Shown here piece after piece: positions 10,201-17,470 of a stretch of DNA of 36,436 nt (position 1 is its first letter; each line of letters starts with the position of its first letter). Below the pieces are notes generated by a model. It had not been told where the DNA came from. It worked only from the letters and a program-made list of their open reading frames with translations, and searched no databases. Made by a program: the position numbers and the translations under genes. The stretch spans positions 1 through 36,436 of the forward strand of contig NZ_WEHZ01000043.1 of assembly GCF_012641745.1 (NCBI RefSeq), given 5' to 3'. This DNA is from Pseudoalteromonas peptidolytica. GTDB taxonomy: Bacteria > Pseudomonadota > Gammaproteobacteria > Enterobacterales > Alteromonadaceae.

Positions 10201-12474
10201 CAGTGATAAATCTTCTTCACACCAAACCATTTCACGAGAAGACGCTGACTGTCGCCACATACCATCACGACTTTTAATAAATTGCTGTCGCAAGATAGGA
10301 TGGCGTTCAAATACTGTACTACATGCCAGCTGAATATGCGCATTGGACAAGGCGCCGGTTAACGTAGTTTTTGCACCAATATGATAGGCATTACTGTCTG
10401 GCTGTAATTGCCAAAGGAATAGTTGCCGCTGCTGCTGAGCACTCAATGGATAATCTGTTTGTTGAGACGGCTGCAATTGTATTTGCGTGCTGAGTTGCGC
10501 TTTGTTTTGTTTTACGAACTCGCAAAATGCACCAAATTCTGGTGCGGTGAACAAACAAGTGGTGTCTAATTGACAATCAAACTGGGTTTGTATCGCAGCA
10601 ATTAAGCGCACCGCTTTGAGTGAGTTCCCGCCCAACGAGAAAAAATTTGCTTTATCGCTTGTGACTGGATAGTTGAGCACTTGCTGCCACAGTTGGGCAA
10701 TGGTCAATTCAAAATCAGACCACTTTTCAGTGCTACACTCCGCCATAGTGAGATTGCGCAGCGCTTCGCTATCAAATGCCCCATACGGTACCAACCGTTC
10801 ACGTTGATACAGTTTGAGACAGGCACTACGTTGTAGTTTGCCACTGGAGGTTTTCGGTAACGTGCCTTGATCTAGTAACAGCACTAACTCGGGACTATGT
10901 CCGAATTGGGTACTTACAAAGTTTCTGATAACTTCTGCGGTGTGTTCAGCCGCAACTGAGTTACGGTAACTATTACTAGTTTCAATCGCAAGACCGATCC
11001 CTTCACCCGTTTGGGCACAGGGTACCGGAAACGCTGAGACTCGGCCTTTACGTACAAAGTTTAGTTCCGCCTCAATGATCCTTTCTATATCTTGAGGGTA
11101 AACATTGTGGCCATTCATAATGATCAGGTCTTTTTCTCGTCCAGAAATAAACAACTGACCATCATAGATGTAACCAACATCACCGGTTCTTAACCAACGC
11201 TTACCGTCCAATTCTACAAATGTTGCTTGTGTCGCAGCTTCATTTTGCCAATACCCTACAGCAATGCTTGGGCCTGCGGTCCATATTTCGCCAATTTCAC
11301 CATCATCAAGGCGCTGCTGTGTATGCGGGTCGCTAATACGCAAAAAATGCTCGCTGGCAACCACACCACATCCAACCTGATGGCGGTATTGCACGGTATT
11401 TCGCCAATCCTGACTCGGCACCTGAGTTGCCTTTCCTGCTGCCAGTGCTTCGCTATCAAATGCAGCAACATACGCCCCCTGTCCTGCATGACTACCTGTT
11501 ACCATCAGGGTGCCTTCGGCAAGACCGTAACAGGGGTAGATGGCTTGCTTGTCCAACCCACATACAGCAAAGCGCTCTGCAAAATCAATCAAGGTGTCAT
11601 GCCGGATAGGCTCAGCGCCTGAAAAAGCAACCCGCCAATGACTAAGATCTAGCGTTTCCATTACCTGTGGTTTGATGCGCTCTAAGCATAAGCGAAATGA
11701 AAAGTCAGGCCCGCCAGAAATCGTTCCTTTGTACTGACTCAGTAACTGCAACCATCTCACTGGTCGTTCCATAAAGTAACGAGGTGACGTCAATACCAGC
11801 GGGAAACCAATAAAGAGGGGCTGTAGCAGGCCGCCAATTAGTCCCATATCGTGAAACAGCGGCAACCAACTAATCATGATGTCATCAGCAGTTGTGGCCA
11901 TTCGCTCACAGATAACGCGCTCATTGGCAATCAAGTTTTCATGGCTGACCATAACGCCTTTCGGAGCAGCAGTAGAGCCTGATGTATATTGTAAAAATGC
12001 AATGTCACTTGGTGCAACGTCAGCGCGCTCGGCTTTGCCATCAAATGGCGCTAGCGTATCAACACTCAACATCGAAGCATCAGGAGTTTGTGATGTCAGC
12101 GCTTGAACCGTCTCGCTAAAACGTGATGTGGTCAGGATCAATGTTGCACTGGCGTCTTTAGCAATCCCTATCGTTCGCGCTAGGTGTTGTGGTTTTGTTG
12201 ACTCTGGAGGAAAACTGGGAATTGCGGTGATCCCACAGTATTGGCACGCTAAAAAGCTGGCTACATATTCAATGCCGGTTTCCATCAAGATTAGCGCTCT
12301 GTCGCCTATCTTTGCATGATGTTGAAAGTGACCTGCAAGAGACATTACCTTGTCTAGTAATGCTTGATAACTCCACTGTGTGGTTGCTTTGCGTTCGACA
12401 CATACTAACGCAAGTTGCTCAGGTTGAGCTTCGGCATGGCGCGCAAGGTAGTCTGTAATGGTAATGGCAGACAT
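7249..12474 (-). CDS. Lipid-initiated NRPS: FAAL-ACP-C-A-PCP
   Basis: 1741 aa. Residues 1-570 form a fatty acyl-AMP ligase (FLQYTSGSTAAPKGVMVSH at 160-178, then the FAAL-type GLIGGLLQPLF). An ACP follows with Ser618 in LGGNSL. The condensation domain (about 670-1090) has HHIVGDA at 803-809: both His and the Asp are present, but the usual final Gly is Ala. The adenylation domain (about 1120-1620) has YTSGSTGTPKG and Lys1614. By alignment to GrsA from memory, its specificity residues read D-A-E-D-V-S-T-V-E-K. Glu at 239 and Asp at 278 suggest a positively charged amino acid (Lys, Arg or Orn); this is inference. The final PCP has Ser1670 in LGGHSL, followed by a basic Lys/Arg-rich tail that could dock to the PKS. 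No epimerase or thioesterase is present. The start codon is supported by GGAG 6 bases upstream. It follows the MbtH gene after 152 bases. Confidence 0.94.
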   Translation of the reverse strand: MSAITITDYLARHAEAQPEQLALVCVERKATTQWSYQALLDKVMSLAGHFQHHAKIGDRALILMETGIEYVASFLACQYCGITAIPSFPPESTKPQHLARTIGIAKDASATLILTTSRFSETVQALTSQTPDASMLSVDTLAPFDGKAERADVAPSDIAFLQYTSGSTAAPKGVMVSHENLIANERVICERMATTADDIMISWLPLFHDMGLIGGLLQPLFIGFPLVLTSPRYFMERPVRWLQLLSQYKGTISGGPDFSFRLCLERIKPQVMETLDLSHWRVAFSGAEPIRHDTLIDFAERFAVCGLDKQAIYPCYGLAEGTLMVTGSHAGQGAYVAAFDSEALAAGKATQVPSQDWRNTVQYRHQVGCGVVASEHFLRISDPHTQQRLDDGEIGEIWTAGPSIAVGYWQNEAATQATFVELDGKRWLRTGDVGYIYDGQLFISGREKDLIIMNGHNVYPQDIERIIEAELNFVRKGRVSAFPVPCAQTGEGIGLAIETSNSYRNSVAAEHTAEVIRNFVSTQFGHSPELVLLLDQGTLPKTSSGKLQRSACLKLYQRERLVPYGAFDSEALRNLTMAECSTEKWSDFELTIAQLWQQVLNYPVTSDKANFFSLGGNSLKAVRLIAAIQTQFDCQLDTTCLFTAPEFGAFCEFVKQNKAQLSTQIQLQPSQQTDYPLSAQQQRQLFLWQLQPDSNAYHIGAKTTLTGALSNAHIQLACSTVFERHPILRQQFIKSRDGMWRQSASSREMVWCEEDLSLCTQDIQSQWIAKWYRTPFALAEGECFRVALIKVAPQQHRLLIAMHHIVGDAWSFELLLKQIAEAYQALEDGVETAQALPLLQYGDFAQWQQDWLESAEALQQKAYWLAQLSGDGDEELITPQYGNSLAEPASALLGERVGYRQVQQLQAFAHQQGASLYMLLLASLQVTFYRLYAKAKPRIGVPIANRRSAATQEMLGFFVNTQVISAHIQPAMSFTEVLAQVKQRALEAQQHQDYPFEKLVEVLNPERQLGKNPLFQFMLNHVEYQANPWGACTSLRAEGVEALNQQAQFDFSVDSKLFDDGHLDIELQYNSALFSDAQMQTFIQSWLTVLEHATQAPQKAIAELTTVKQPAELLALGQGKASSEATPSWLAQLAHHANTNPDATAIIYRDQNYSYSWLWQRAHAVARQLNTAGRDEELVVGILLPRTPEMLACTLGCLLAGAGYLPLDVNFPDAKLAFMLKDANCGKLISDGSKVNITCAGGVYTPAELFETLDSDNSNEISATNLHTVAYLNYTSGSTGTPKGIAIAHDALAKYIESAIDFIGLTVNDVVLQFATANFDAFVEQVFPTWTVGATVVLREDALWDAQTLYHQAKRHHISVMDLSAAYWRSIAASWAQQAKRDGALVLPHLRQVHSGGEAMSVSGIADWRAAGLAGVKLLNTYGPTEIVVEASVFDCRTLGSSTTVPVGTAIQGRQLYVLDSGLQLVPHGEVGELYIGGDILARGYWQQSALTACKFIADPFRDDGARMYATGDLVRWQGDQLAYIGRRDHQVKIRGFRVELSEVESQLSKLPQVNHAVVQLREGQGTTSLVAFVEAEQTCESELKQALQQHLPHYMIPDVIQVLDKLPLSDSGKLERHKLPNIESATVEPLLSQQTGSALEQQLLQVFARHLQRDAIAMEQNFFDLGGHSLMLMAIFDELKQDHPSLALTDLFQYPSIASLAAHLTSQSSPQVASSKAPNSKKQKQAMNAFAAKKRKSREA

Positions 12475-12626
12475 AGATTACTCCGAGGATCTCCGATGTT
12501 TATAGCAGCACATGGCTAATTGAAAACGCTTGCTAACGAACAAAATTGGACAATATGGGCTCAATGATGAAACCTAAATTCCATAAACCCATCGACATTA
12601 AATAGATTAAAAAAGAGTGCGGATGA

Positions 12627-12830
12627 TTAACTAGAAGATGCCTGACGCAAGCTCAGCGGTCTCATATCCACCCAGTGTTCGTTGATAAAATCAAGGCAAG
12701 TCTGCTTATCTCCTTCGCAGCCAGCTTCTTGCCATCCTCCAGGGATAGTCTTATAACTTGGCCATAAAGAGTACTGTTCCTCATGATTTATCAATACTTT
12801 AAATGTGCAATTCTCATTATCAAAGCTCAT
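12627..12830 (-). CDS. MbtH-like NRPS accessory protein
   Basis: 67 aa with the full family signature: EEQYSLWP, IPGGW, the Cys and INEHWVDMRPLSLR. MbtH-like proteins bind adenylation domains and are often needed for their solubility and activity; the partner here should be the A domain of the next gene. GGTGA lies about 7 bases before the ATG. It is the first gene of the leftward cluster and sits just downstream of a PvdS-type promoter sequence. Confidence 0.96.
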   Translation of the reverse strand: MSFDNENCTFKVLINHEEQYSLWPSYKTIPGGWQEAGCEGDKQTCLDFINEHWVDMRPLSLRQASSS

Positions 12831-12873
12831 AACTTTTCACCCAGACTGTAAATAAACTAAGTTGCTAGCAATG

Positions 12874-12897
12874 ACGCCTCACAGACAAAATTATTTA
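12874..12897 (-). promoter_or_regulatory. Iron-starvation (PvdS-type) promoter of the MbtH-NRPS-PKS operon
   Basis: On the minus strand TAAAT (12897-12893), exactly 16 bases, then CGT (12876-12874). This is the published PvdS consensus (G/C)TAAAT-N16-CGT, and the base before TAAAT is C, as the consensus allows. Transcription would start near 12866 and leave a leader of about 35 bases before the MbtH start codon. The gene for a PvdS-like sigma factor is divergent next door. The match is read directly; use by that sigma factor is inferred. Confidence 0.72.
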
Positions 12898-12932
12898 GTT
12901 TTATTTATTCGTTAATACTGTGCCGCCTCACA
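12875..12932. repeat. Direct repeat CGCCTCACA in the operon promoter
   Basis: The 9-mer CGCCTCACA occurs at 12875-12883 and again at 12924-12932, 49 bases apart. The first copy overlaps the -10 part of the iron-starvation box; each copy is followed on the plus strand by a TTAGTT (12895-12900 and 12935-12940). It could be a second binding site or a decayed promoter copy. Confidence 0.4.
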
Positions 12933-13081
12933 ACTTAGTTAACACAAAAAATCAGATAAACACCTTAAGGCAAAATAAAAAACACATTAATAACATTAAG
13001 TTTTGACATTAATCGCACAGTATTCACCACGAATGGCCCGCTATTTTCTCCATAGTTCAGGAACCAGAGCAGGGAAGAGAA

Positions 13082-13123
13082 CTTAACAACCTATTTTAAA
13101 AACAATAGGTTAAGATGTTTTTT
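13082..13123 (+). terminator. Terminator-like hairpin between the MbtH and sigma genes
   Basis: AACCTATT (13088-13095) pairs with AATAGGTT (13104-13111), and CTTAAC/GTTAAG can pair outside it. Six T follow at 13118-13123 after a short gap. No plus-strand gene lies between here and the MbtH gene, so this could end a small RNA or antisense transcript from the shared intergenic region, or be a leader structure if the sigma gene has a second upstream promoter. Confidence 0.4.
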
Positions 13124-13206
13124 ACCCACCTTTTCAACCAAATACCCAAAACAAAAACTTTTGTTAATTTGAAGAAAAAACAATACACAAAAAGTAAACT
13201 TTTCAC

Positions 13207-13236
13207 TTGACATCCCTCCCAGATAAAAAATAGAAT
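13207..13236 (+). promoter_or_regulatory. Sigma-70 promoter of the ECF sigma gene
   Basis: TTGACA (13207-13212), 18-base spacer, TAGAAT (13231-13236). The expected start of transcription is near 13243, inside the Fur box. Confidence 0.75.
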
Positions 13237-13239
13237 AAC

Positions 13240-13254
13240 TGATAATTATTATCA
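13240..13254 (+). promoter_or_regulatory. Fur box over the start of the sigma-factor transcript
   Basis: TGATAAT-T-ATTATCA is a perfect 7-1-7 palindrome and matches the Fur consensus. It begins 4 bases after the -10 element, so iron-loaded Fur should block the promoter. This predicts that the neighbouring sigma factor is made only when iron is scarce. Confidence 0.85.
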
Positions 13255-13298
13255 TTTGCATTGTTGTTATTTTTGGAATACTTAAGGAGTAAGTCGCT

Positions 13299-13811
13299 GT
13301 GTCTCAATTTGCGCTAAAATGGTCGCGTGTTATTTCTGAAAACGAATCAAAATTACTTGTGTACCTAAGCAGTATTTTGCGCTGTCCATATTTGGCAGAA
13401 GATGCCCTGCAGGATACTTATATTAGATTGGCTGGTATGTCTAATTGTCAAAACCTAGCAGTTAAAAATGCAACAAGCTTTTGTTATCAAGTAGCAAGAA
13501 ATATCGCCATTGATATGCTCAGAAAGTTTAACCGTGAAAATATTGTGGATATTGAGACAGGTCATCTAGAGCAACTTACCGATCAGCAGGTCGATCTTGA
13601 AGCAAAATATGAGAATGAACAGCTGAGCGGAAAAATCAATGAAACGATTGGAAAGCTCTCAAGACGCCACCAAAACATTCTCTCCTTTTATCGTAATGGT
13701 CGGCTAAAGCAAAAAGAGATTGCCAGCCTTTATAAAATCTCTCCAACTTTAGTCAACTTTATGATCAAAGAGGCAATCAGCAGCTGCCAAACAGAGTTAG
13801 TCAGTCATTAA
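13299..13811 (+). CDS. PvdS-like ECF sigma factor (iron-starvation type)
   Basis: 170 aa, GTG start with AAGGAG 9 bases upstream. Region 2 includes AEDALQDTYIRLA and VARNIAIDMLRK. Region 4 includes QKEIASLYKISPTLVNFMIK; the stretch SPTLVNFMI is the same as I recall from Pseudomonas PvdS, and AED.LQD and VRN/ARN-LAID also fit. No anti-sigma gene is adjacent, as for PvdS in many genomes. It is divergent from an NRPS-PKS operon whose promoter matches the PvdS box, and it is itself preceded by a Fur box. I infer that it switches the cluster on during iron limitation. A FecI-type sigma is the alternative, but FecI genes normally sit beside a fecR and a receptor gene, which are absent here. Confidence 0.88.
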   Translation: MSQFALKWSRVISENESKLLVYLSSILRCPYLAEDALQDTYIRLAGMSNCQNLAVKNATSFCYQVARNIAIDMLRKFNRENIVDIETGHLEQLTDQQVDLEAKYENEQLSGKINETIGKLSRRHQNILSFYRNGRLKQKEIASLYKISPTLVNFMIKEAISSCQTELVSH

Positions 13812-13832
13812 TGGCAAAAGCAGCGAATTAGC

Positions 13833-14279
13833 CTAAGGTTTAGCTCTGAGCTTAGCGGCAATAAAATCGGCATGTGCAACGTAAAATAAACCGGCAATTT
13901 TACGAATAATATGGTCTTCATGACTGTCTAGCTCGCCATCTGCATATGCCACATGCCACAGCAGCTCTATTACCTCGATGCGCTCTACATCATTGGTATG
14001 GTTGTTTATCTGTTTAGCAAATGAGTACATGTCCACTGCATGCTCGACCAACTGCTGCGCCTCATCAATAAGGGTTGTGACTTGAGCCTGTGGTAATTCA
14101 CAACGCGTTTTTAGCAGCTCTGCGATTTTATCGAACTCTGATTGCTGCAACTTACCGTCCGCTCGCATTACCTCCACCAATAACGCAGCTAAAGCAGTAT
14201 TAAAATCGAGCTCTTCTTTTGAAGCGGTTTCTTGCAAGCTTTGGAACAGCTTTTTTAGTTGGTTAAGCAAGTTGCTCAT
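13833..14279 (-). CDS. TerB-like (tellurite-resistance B domain) cytoplasmic protein
   Basis: 148 aa, acidic and helical. The repeated pattern VMRADGKLQQSEFDKI and VAYADGELDSHEDHIIRKI is typical of TerB-like domains, in which acidic residues line a metal-binding face; real function is unknown in most bacteria. The annotated ATG has AGGAG directly abutting it (no spacer), whereas the TTG at 14270 has the same AGGAG 9 bases upstream, so the true start may be that TTG, three codons in. It converges with the sigma gene; nothing suggests it belongs to the biosynthetic cluster. Confidence 0.8.
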   Translation of the reverse strand: MSNLLNQLKKLFQSLQETASKEELDFNTALAALLVEVMRADGKLQQSEFDKIAELLKTRCELPQAQVTTLIDEAQQLVEHAVDMYSFAKQINNHTNDVERIEVIELLWHVAYADGELDSHEDHIIRKIAGLFYVAHADFIAAKLRAKP

Positions 14280-14324
14280 CTCCTATGTGATATACTATGA
14301 ATGTAGCAGATTAAAAGGATAGTT

Positions 14325-14699
14325 ATGCCTAAGTTATCATTAAGACCAAGCGCGTTAAAGCTAAGTTCTCTAACAGTGGGTGTAGCATTACTTAGCGCAT
14401 GTCAATACACTCAGGTGCCAAAAGGTGAGGCTGAGAAACACTATGATTTTGACCATAAAGTCCATTATGAGCAAATCACTTATAGTGATACCTACTTTAA
14501 ACTGGCTATAAAGCCTGATAGTTATGCACACTTCAGGCAGCAAAGTGTGTTCTTGCTACGTCACGCAAAGCGCTTATGCCAAGGTGCTCATCCACAAGTG
14601 ACATTACTCAGTGGTGTACAAGATTTTGACAGGCTCCCATTAGAGCCAAGACCCTATCAAAATGATTTAGCAGTTGAAATAAAGTGTGTGGCAAGGTAA
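14325..14699 (+). CDS. Small lipoprotein of unknown function
   Basis: 124 aa. The N-terminus is basic and then hydrophobic, and ends in the lipobox LLSAC at about residue 26, so the mature protein should be lipid-anchored. AAAGGA lies upstream of the ATG. The mature part has no motif I recognise. It contains two further Cys (in LCQGAH and IKCVAR), which might form a disulfide. Divergent from the TerB-like gene, with its own terminator. Confidence 0.75.
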   Translation: MPKLSLRPSALKLSSLTVGVALLSACQYTQVPKGEAEKHYDFDHKVHYEQITYSDTYFKLAIKPDSYAHFRQQSVFLLRHAKRLCQGAHPQVTLLSGVQDFDRLPLEPRPYQNDLAVEIKCVAR

Positions 14700-14710
14700 T
14701 CACACACTTT
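14681..14710 (+). terminator. Terminator of the lipoprotein gene
   Basis: Perfect 10-bp arms AAAGTGTGTG (14681-14690) and CACACACTTT (14701-14710), followed by ACTTTC. The stop codon of the gene lies in the loop. Confidence 0.7.
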
Positions 14711-14778
14711 ACTTTCAACGCTTTATTGCATAGCTAACCTAATCTTCGAATAGTTAGTATTACAACTCAGCGCTGAAC

Positions 14779-15369
14779 TTAGTCTTTATATCCCCATGGT
14801 GCTTTTGGTGCAGTCACCGGCTTCGTTAAATCAAAGTCGACACGAAACTCTCTTCCCTCACGAACTAAGCGATAGGTGAACTGCTCTGGGTAAATATACA
14901 TTTGCCATGTATTCCCTACGGATTGAGGGATCCCTTGCTGGATGAATAACTGTTTTGAGTATTCATCCGCTGGAAACGACTGCACTGTGTTATACCCTGC
15001 ATCTAAGGTATGCCCACCATACATAGTAGAAACATCATCGCTACCATCTTCATGACGGTGGTCGTGCTTTAGGCTCAAACCGCTGCCTGTTTTGGTGATG
15101 ATCCACGTCCTTGACGCATCTTTACCTACATGAAACGGTACCTGAAGCTCAGTATCACTGCATTTGCGTACGTGCATCACAAGGCGCGCATCGCTAAAGC
15201 TGCTGGGACCTTGATTATCTACTGTTACTTTACCTTCATAAGCTTTGCCACAATGCGCTTTGATACTATCGAAAAACGCATCATGACTAGGAATTGAAAC
15301 CAGCGGGGCTGGACGCGCAAAAGCTGCGCAACTCAAGGTCGTGAGTAGCGCGAAAGTTAATTTTTTCAT
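14779..15369 (-). CDS. Secreted protein of unknown function
   Basis: 196 aa from the ATG at 15369 (AGGTG 6 bases upstream); a GTG three codons earlier is possible but lies on the Shine-Dalgarno sequence. A signal peptide is evident (MKKLTFALLTTLSCAAFA), so the protein should be periplasmic or released. The mature part has a His/Asp-rich stretch, LKHDHRHEDGSDD, and two Cys (HCGKAY, RKCSD). I do not recognise the family; similar proteins are probably common in the genus. The gene follows the leu operon on the same strand, but a terminator lies between them. Confidence 0.75.
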   Translation of the reverse strand: MKKLTFALLTTLSCAAFARPAPLVSIPSHDAFFDSIKAHCGKAYEGKVTVDNQGPSSFSDARLVMHVRKCSDTELQVPFHVGKDASRTWIITKTGSGLSLKHDHRHEDGSDDVSTMYGGHTLDAGYNTVQSFPADEYSKQLFIQQGIPQSVGNTWQMYIYPEQFTYRLVREGREFRVDFDLTKPVTAPKAPWGYKD

Positions 15370-15380
15370 TGGAGACACCT

Positions 15381-15418
15381 AAAACAAATAAAGCCAGAGC
15401 TTAATCAGCTTCTGGCTT
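15381..15418 (-). terminator. Terminator of the leuABCD operon
   Basis: AAGCCAGA (15391-15398) pairs with TCTGGCTT (15411-15418), extended by GC pairs. On the minus strand it is followed by UUUAUUUGUUUU. It lies 37 bases past the leuD stop. Confidence 0.75.
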
Positions 15419-15455
15419 GGTGGCAAAATTATTCGACCAAATTGAGTAACAAGTA

Positions 15456-16055
15456 TTATTGCCAAGGTCTTGTCGTGGCCAGCTGCTGCTCAAACACATC
15501 AATTTGGGCATTCAATAATTCGGTCTCACCAATAAAATCAAGGCCACTCAAAAGCCGTGCTTTAATGTCTTCTCGCACCTCAAAGTCAATTGGCGTAATA
15601 CCTGTTCCGCTTATCTGCTGCGCTTCTAGGTCAATACTCAAATGCACTTGTGATTGTTGCTCACATGCGTCGAAAAGCGTATCTAGCGTACTGGCTGGTA
15701 GCGCAATGCAAAGCATCTGATTATTGCCACAGTTGTTAAAGAAAATATCTGCAAAGCTCTCGGCTAAGATCACAGTAAAGCCATATTGTTTAAGTGCCCA
15801 AGGAGCATGCTCACGAGATGAGCCACAACCAAAGTTATCGCGTGTTAATAAAATTGATGCCCCTTGATACTGTGGGTAATTTAACACAAAGTTGGGATCT
15901 GGCTGACCTTCATCAAGATAGCGCCAGTCATAAAATAGCGCTTTGTCGAAGCCGTCACGACTGGTTGAAGTTAAAAACTGCTTGGGAATGATTTGGTCCG
16001 TATCAACATTATTTTTGTCTAGTGGCGCAACTAGGCCCTTGTGAAACACGCTCAT
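15456..16055 (-). CDS. leuD: 3-isopropylmalate dehydratase, small subunit
   Basis: 199 aa, the usual length. It contains NVDTDQIIPKQFL near the N-terminus and the swivel-domain motif DNFGCGSSREHAPWAL. Together with LeuC it converts 2-isopropylmalate to 3-isopropylmalate in leucine synthesis. Its ATG overlaps the leuC stop by four bases (ATGA), which suggests coupled translation and equal amounts of the two subunits. Last gene of the operon. Confidence 0.98.
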   Translation of the reverse strand: MSVFHKGLVAPLDKNNVDTDQIIPKQFLTSTSRDGFDKALFYDWRYLDEGQPDPNFVLNYPQYQGASILLTRDNFGCGSSREHAPWALKQYGFTVILAESFADIFFNNCGNNQMLCIALPASTLDTLFDACEQQSQVHLSIDLEAQQISGTGITPIDFEVREDIKARLLSGLDFIGETELLNAQIDVFEQQLATTRPWQ

Positions 16056-17455
16056 GACGCCTCTCCTCGAATATCAGTAAAGTGACCTGCAATTGCTGCT
16101 GCGGCAGCCATTGCTGGACTCACCAAGTGCGTACGACCGCCTCGCCCTTGGCGTCCTTCAAAGTTACGGTTTGAGGTTGAAGCACAGCGCTTTTCAGCAC
16201 CAAGGCGATCATCGTTCATTGCCAAGCACATAGAGCAACCCGGTTCGCGCCACTCAAATCCCGCGGCTTTAAAAATATCGGCTAAGCCCTCTTGTTCGGC
16301 TTGCTGCTTTACTAATCCAGATCCCGGGACAATAAGCGCTTCAACACCTGCTGCTACGCGTTTACCCGCTACCACTTGTGCCGCAGCGCGTAAGTCTTCA
16401 ATCCGGCTATTGGTGCAAGAGCCAATAAATACAGTATCAACTTTGGCATCGCTTAGCCTTTGCCCTGCTGTGAGGCCCATATATTTCAGCGCGCTGCGCA
16501 TCGCATCTGCTTTAACTAAATTAGGTTCATCGTCAGGGTTTGGGACTAAGTCATTAATCCCAATGACTTGCTCTGGGCTTGTTCCCCACGTTACTTGAGG
16601 TTGCACGCTATCAGCGTCTAACTCCACGACACGATCAAATTCGGCATCCGGGTCACTATGCAACGTTTGCCAGTAGCGCACCGCAGCATCAAAGTCTTTG
16701 CCTTGAGGTGAAAATGGACGCCCACGTAAATATTCAAATGTCTTTTCATCAGGTGCGATGAGCCCTGCCTTCGCCCCCATTTCAATACTCATATTACAGA
16801 GCGTCATTCGCGCTTCCATTGACAGTGCTTCAATGCCTGTGCCACAAAATTCAGCCACATAACCCGTGCCACCAGCTGTGCCTAATTGCCCAATCACAGC
16901 GAGGATCAAGTCTTTTGCAGTCACGGTCGGGCGCAATACGCCATTCACTTGAATCTTTAACGATTTGGCTTTTTTCTGTTGTAATGTTTGTGTTGCCAGC
17001 ACGTGTTCAACTTCTGATGTACCAATACCATGAGCCAGCGCCCCAAATGCGCCATGTGTTGAAGTATGACTATCACCACACACTATGGTTGTGCCTGGCA
17101 AAGTGACCCCTTGCTCCGGCCCCATTACGTGTACTATGCCTTGGTTAATCGAGTTTAAGTCATATAGTACAATACCAAACTCTTCACAGTTTTGTGCCAA
17201 GGCTTGTAGCTGGTTTTTACTCACATCACTGGCTGCATCAAGTGAGCGACTTTTAGTTGATACATTATGATCCATCGTTGCAAAAGTTTTATGTGGACAA
17301 CGCACGGAGCGGTTCTGCTCCTTCAATCCAGCGAACGCCTGCGGTGAAGTAACTTCGTGTACAAGGTGACGGTCGATGTACAGCAGATCCGTTTGTTCAT
17401 TTAAATTGGCAACTACATGGGATTGCCAAATTTTATCGTATAATGTTTTTGCCAC
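16052..17455 (-). CDS. leuC: 3-isopropylmalate dehydratase, large subunit
   Basis: 467 aa, typical length. An aconitase-type enzyme that holds a 4Fe-4S cluster; the three ligand cysteines are visible in GSCTNSRIEDL and in EPGCSMCLAMN. It also has CGDSHTSTHGAFGALAHGIG and a C-terminal NRNFEGRQG. It begins 15 bases after leuB and overlaps leuD. Confidence 0.98.
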   Translation of the reverse strand: MAKTLYDKIWQSHVVANLNEQTDLLYIDRHLVHEVTSPQAFAGLKEQNRSVRCPHKTFATMDHNVSTKSRSLDAASDVSKNQLQALAQNCEEFGIVLYDLNSINQGIVHVMGPEQGVTLPGTTIVCGDSHTSTHGAFGALAHGIGTSEVEHVLATQTLQQKKAKSLKIQVNGVLRPTVTAKDLILAVIGQLGTAGGTGYVAEFCGTGIEALSMEARMTLCNMSIEMGAKAGLIAPDEKTFEYLRGRPFSPQGKDFDAAVRYWQTLHSDPDAEFDRVVELDADSVQPQVTWGTSPEQVIGINDLVPNPDDEPNLVKADAMRSALKYMGLTAGQRLSDAKVDTVFIGSCTNSRIEDLRAAAQVVAGKRVAAGVEALIVPGSGLVKQQAEQEGLADIFKAAGFEWREPGCSMCLAMNDDRLGAEKRCASTSNRNFEGRQGRGGRTHLVSPAMAAAAAIAGHFTDIRGEAS

Positions 17456-17470
17456 TTGCTCTTACCCTTA

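Noticed and set aside
13003..13008. A second TTGACA as promoter for the sigma gene
   Set aside because: No acceptable -10 element lies 16-18 bases downstream.
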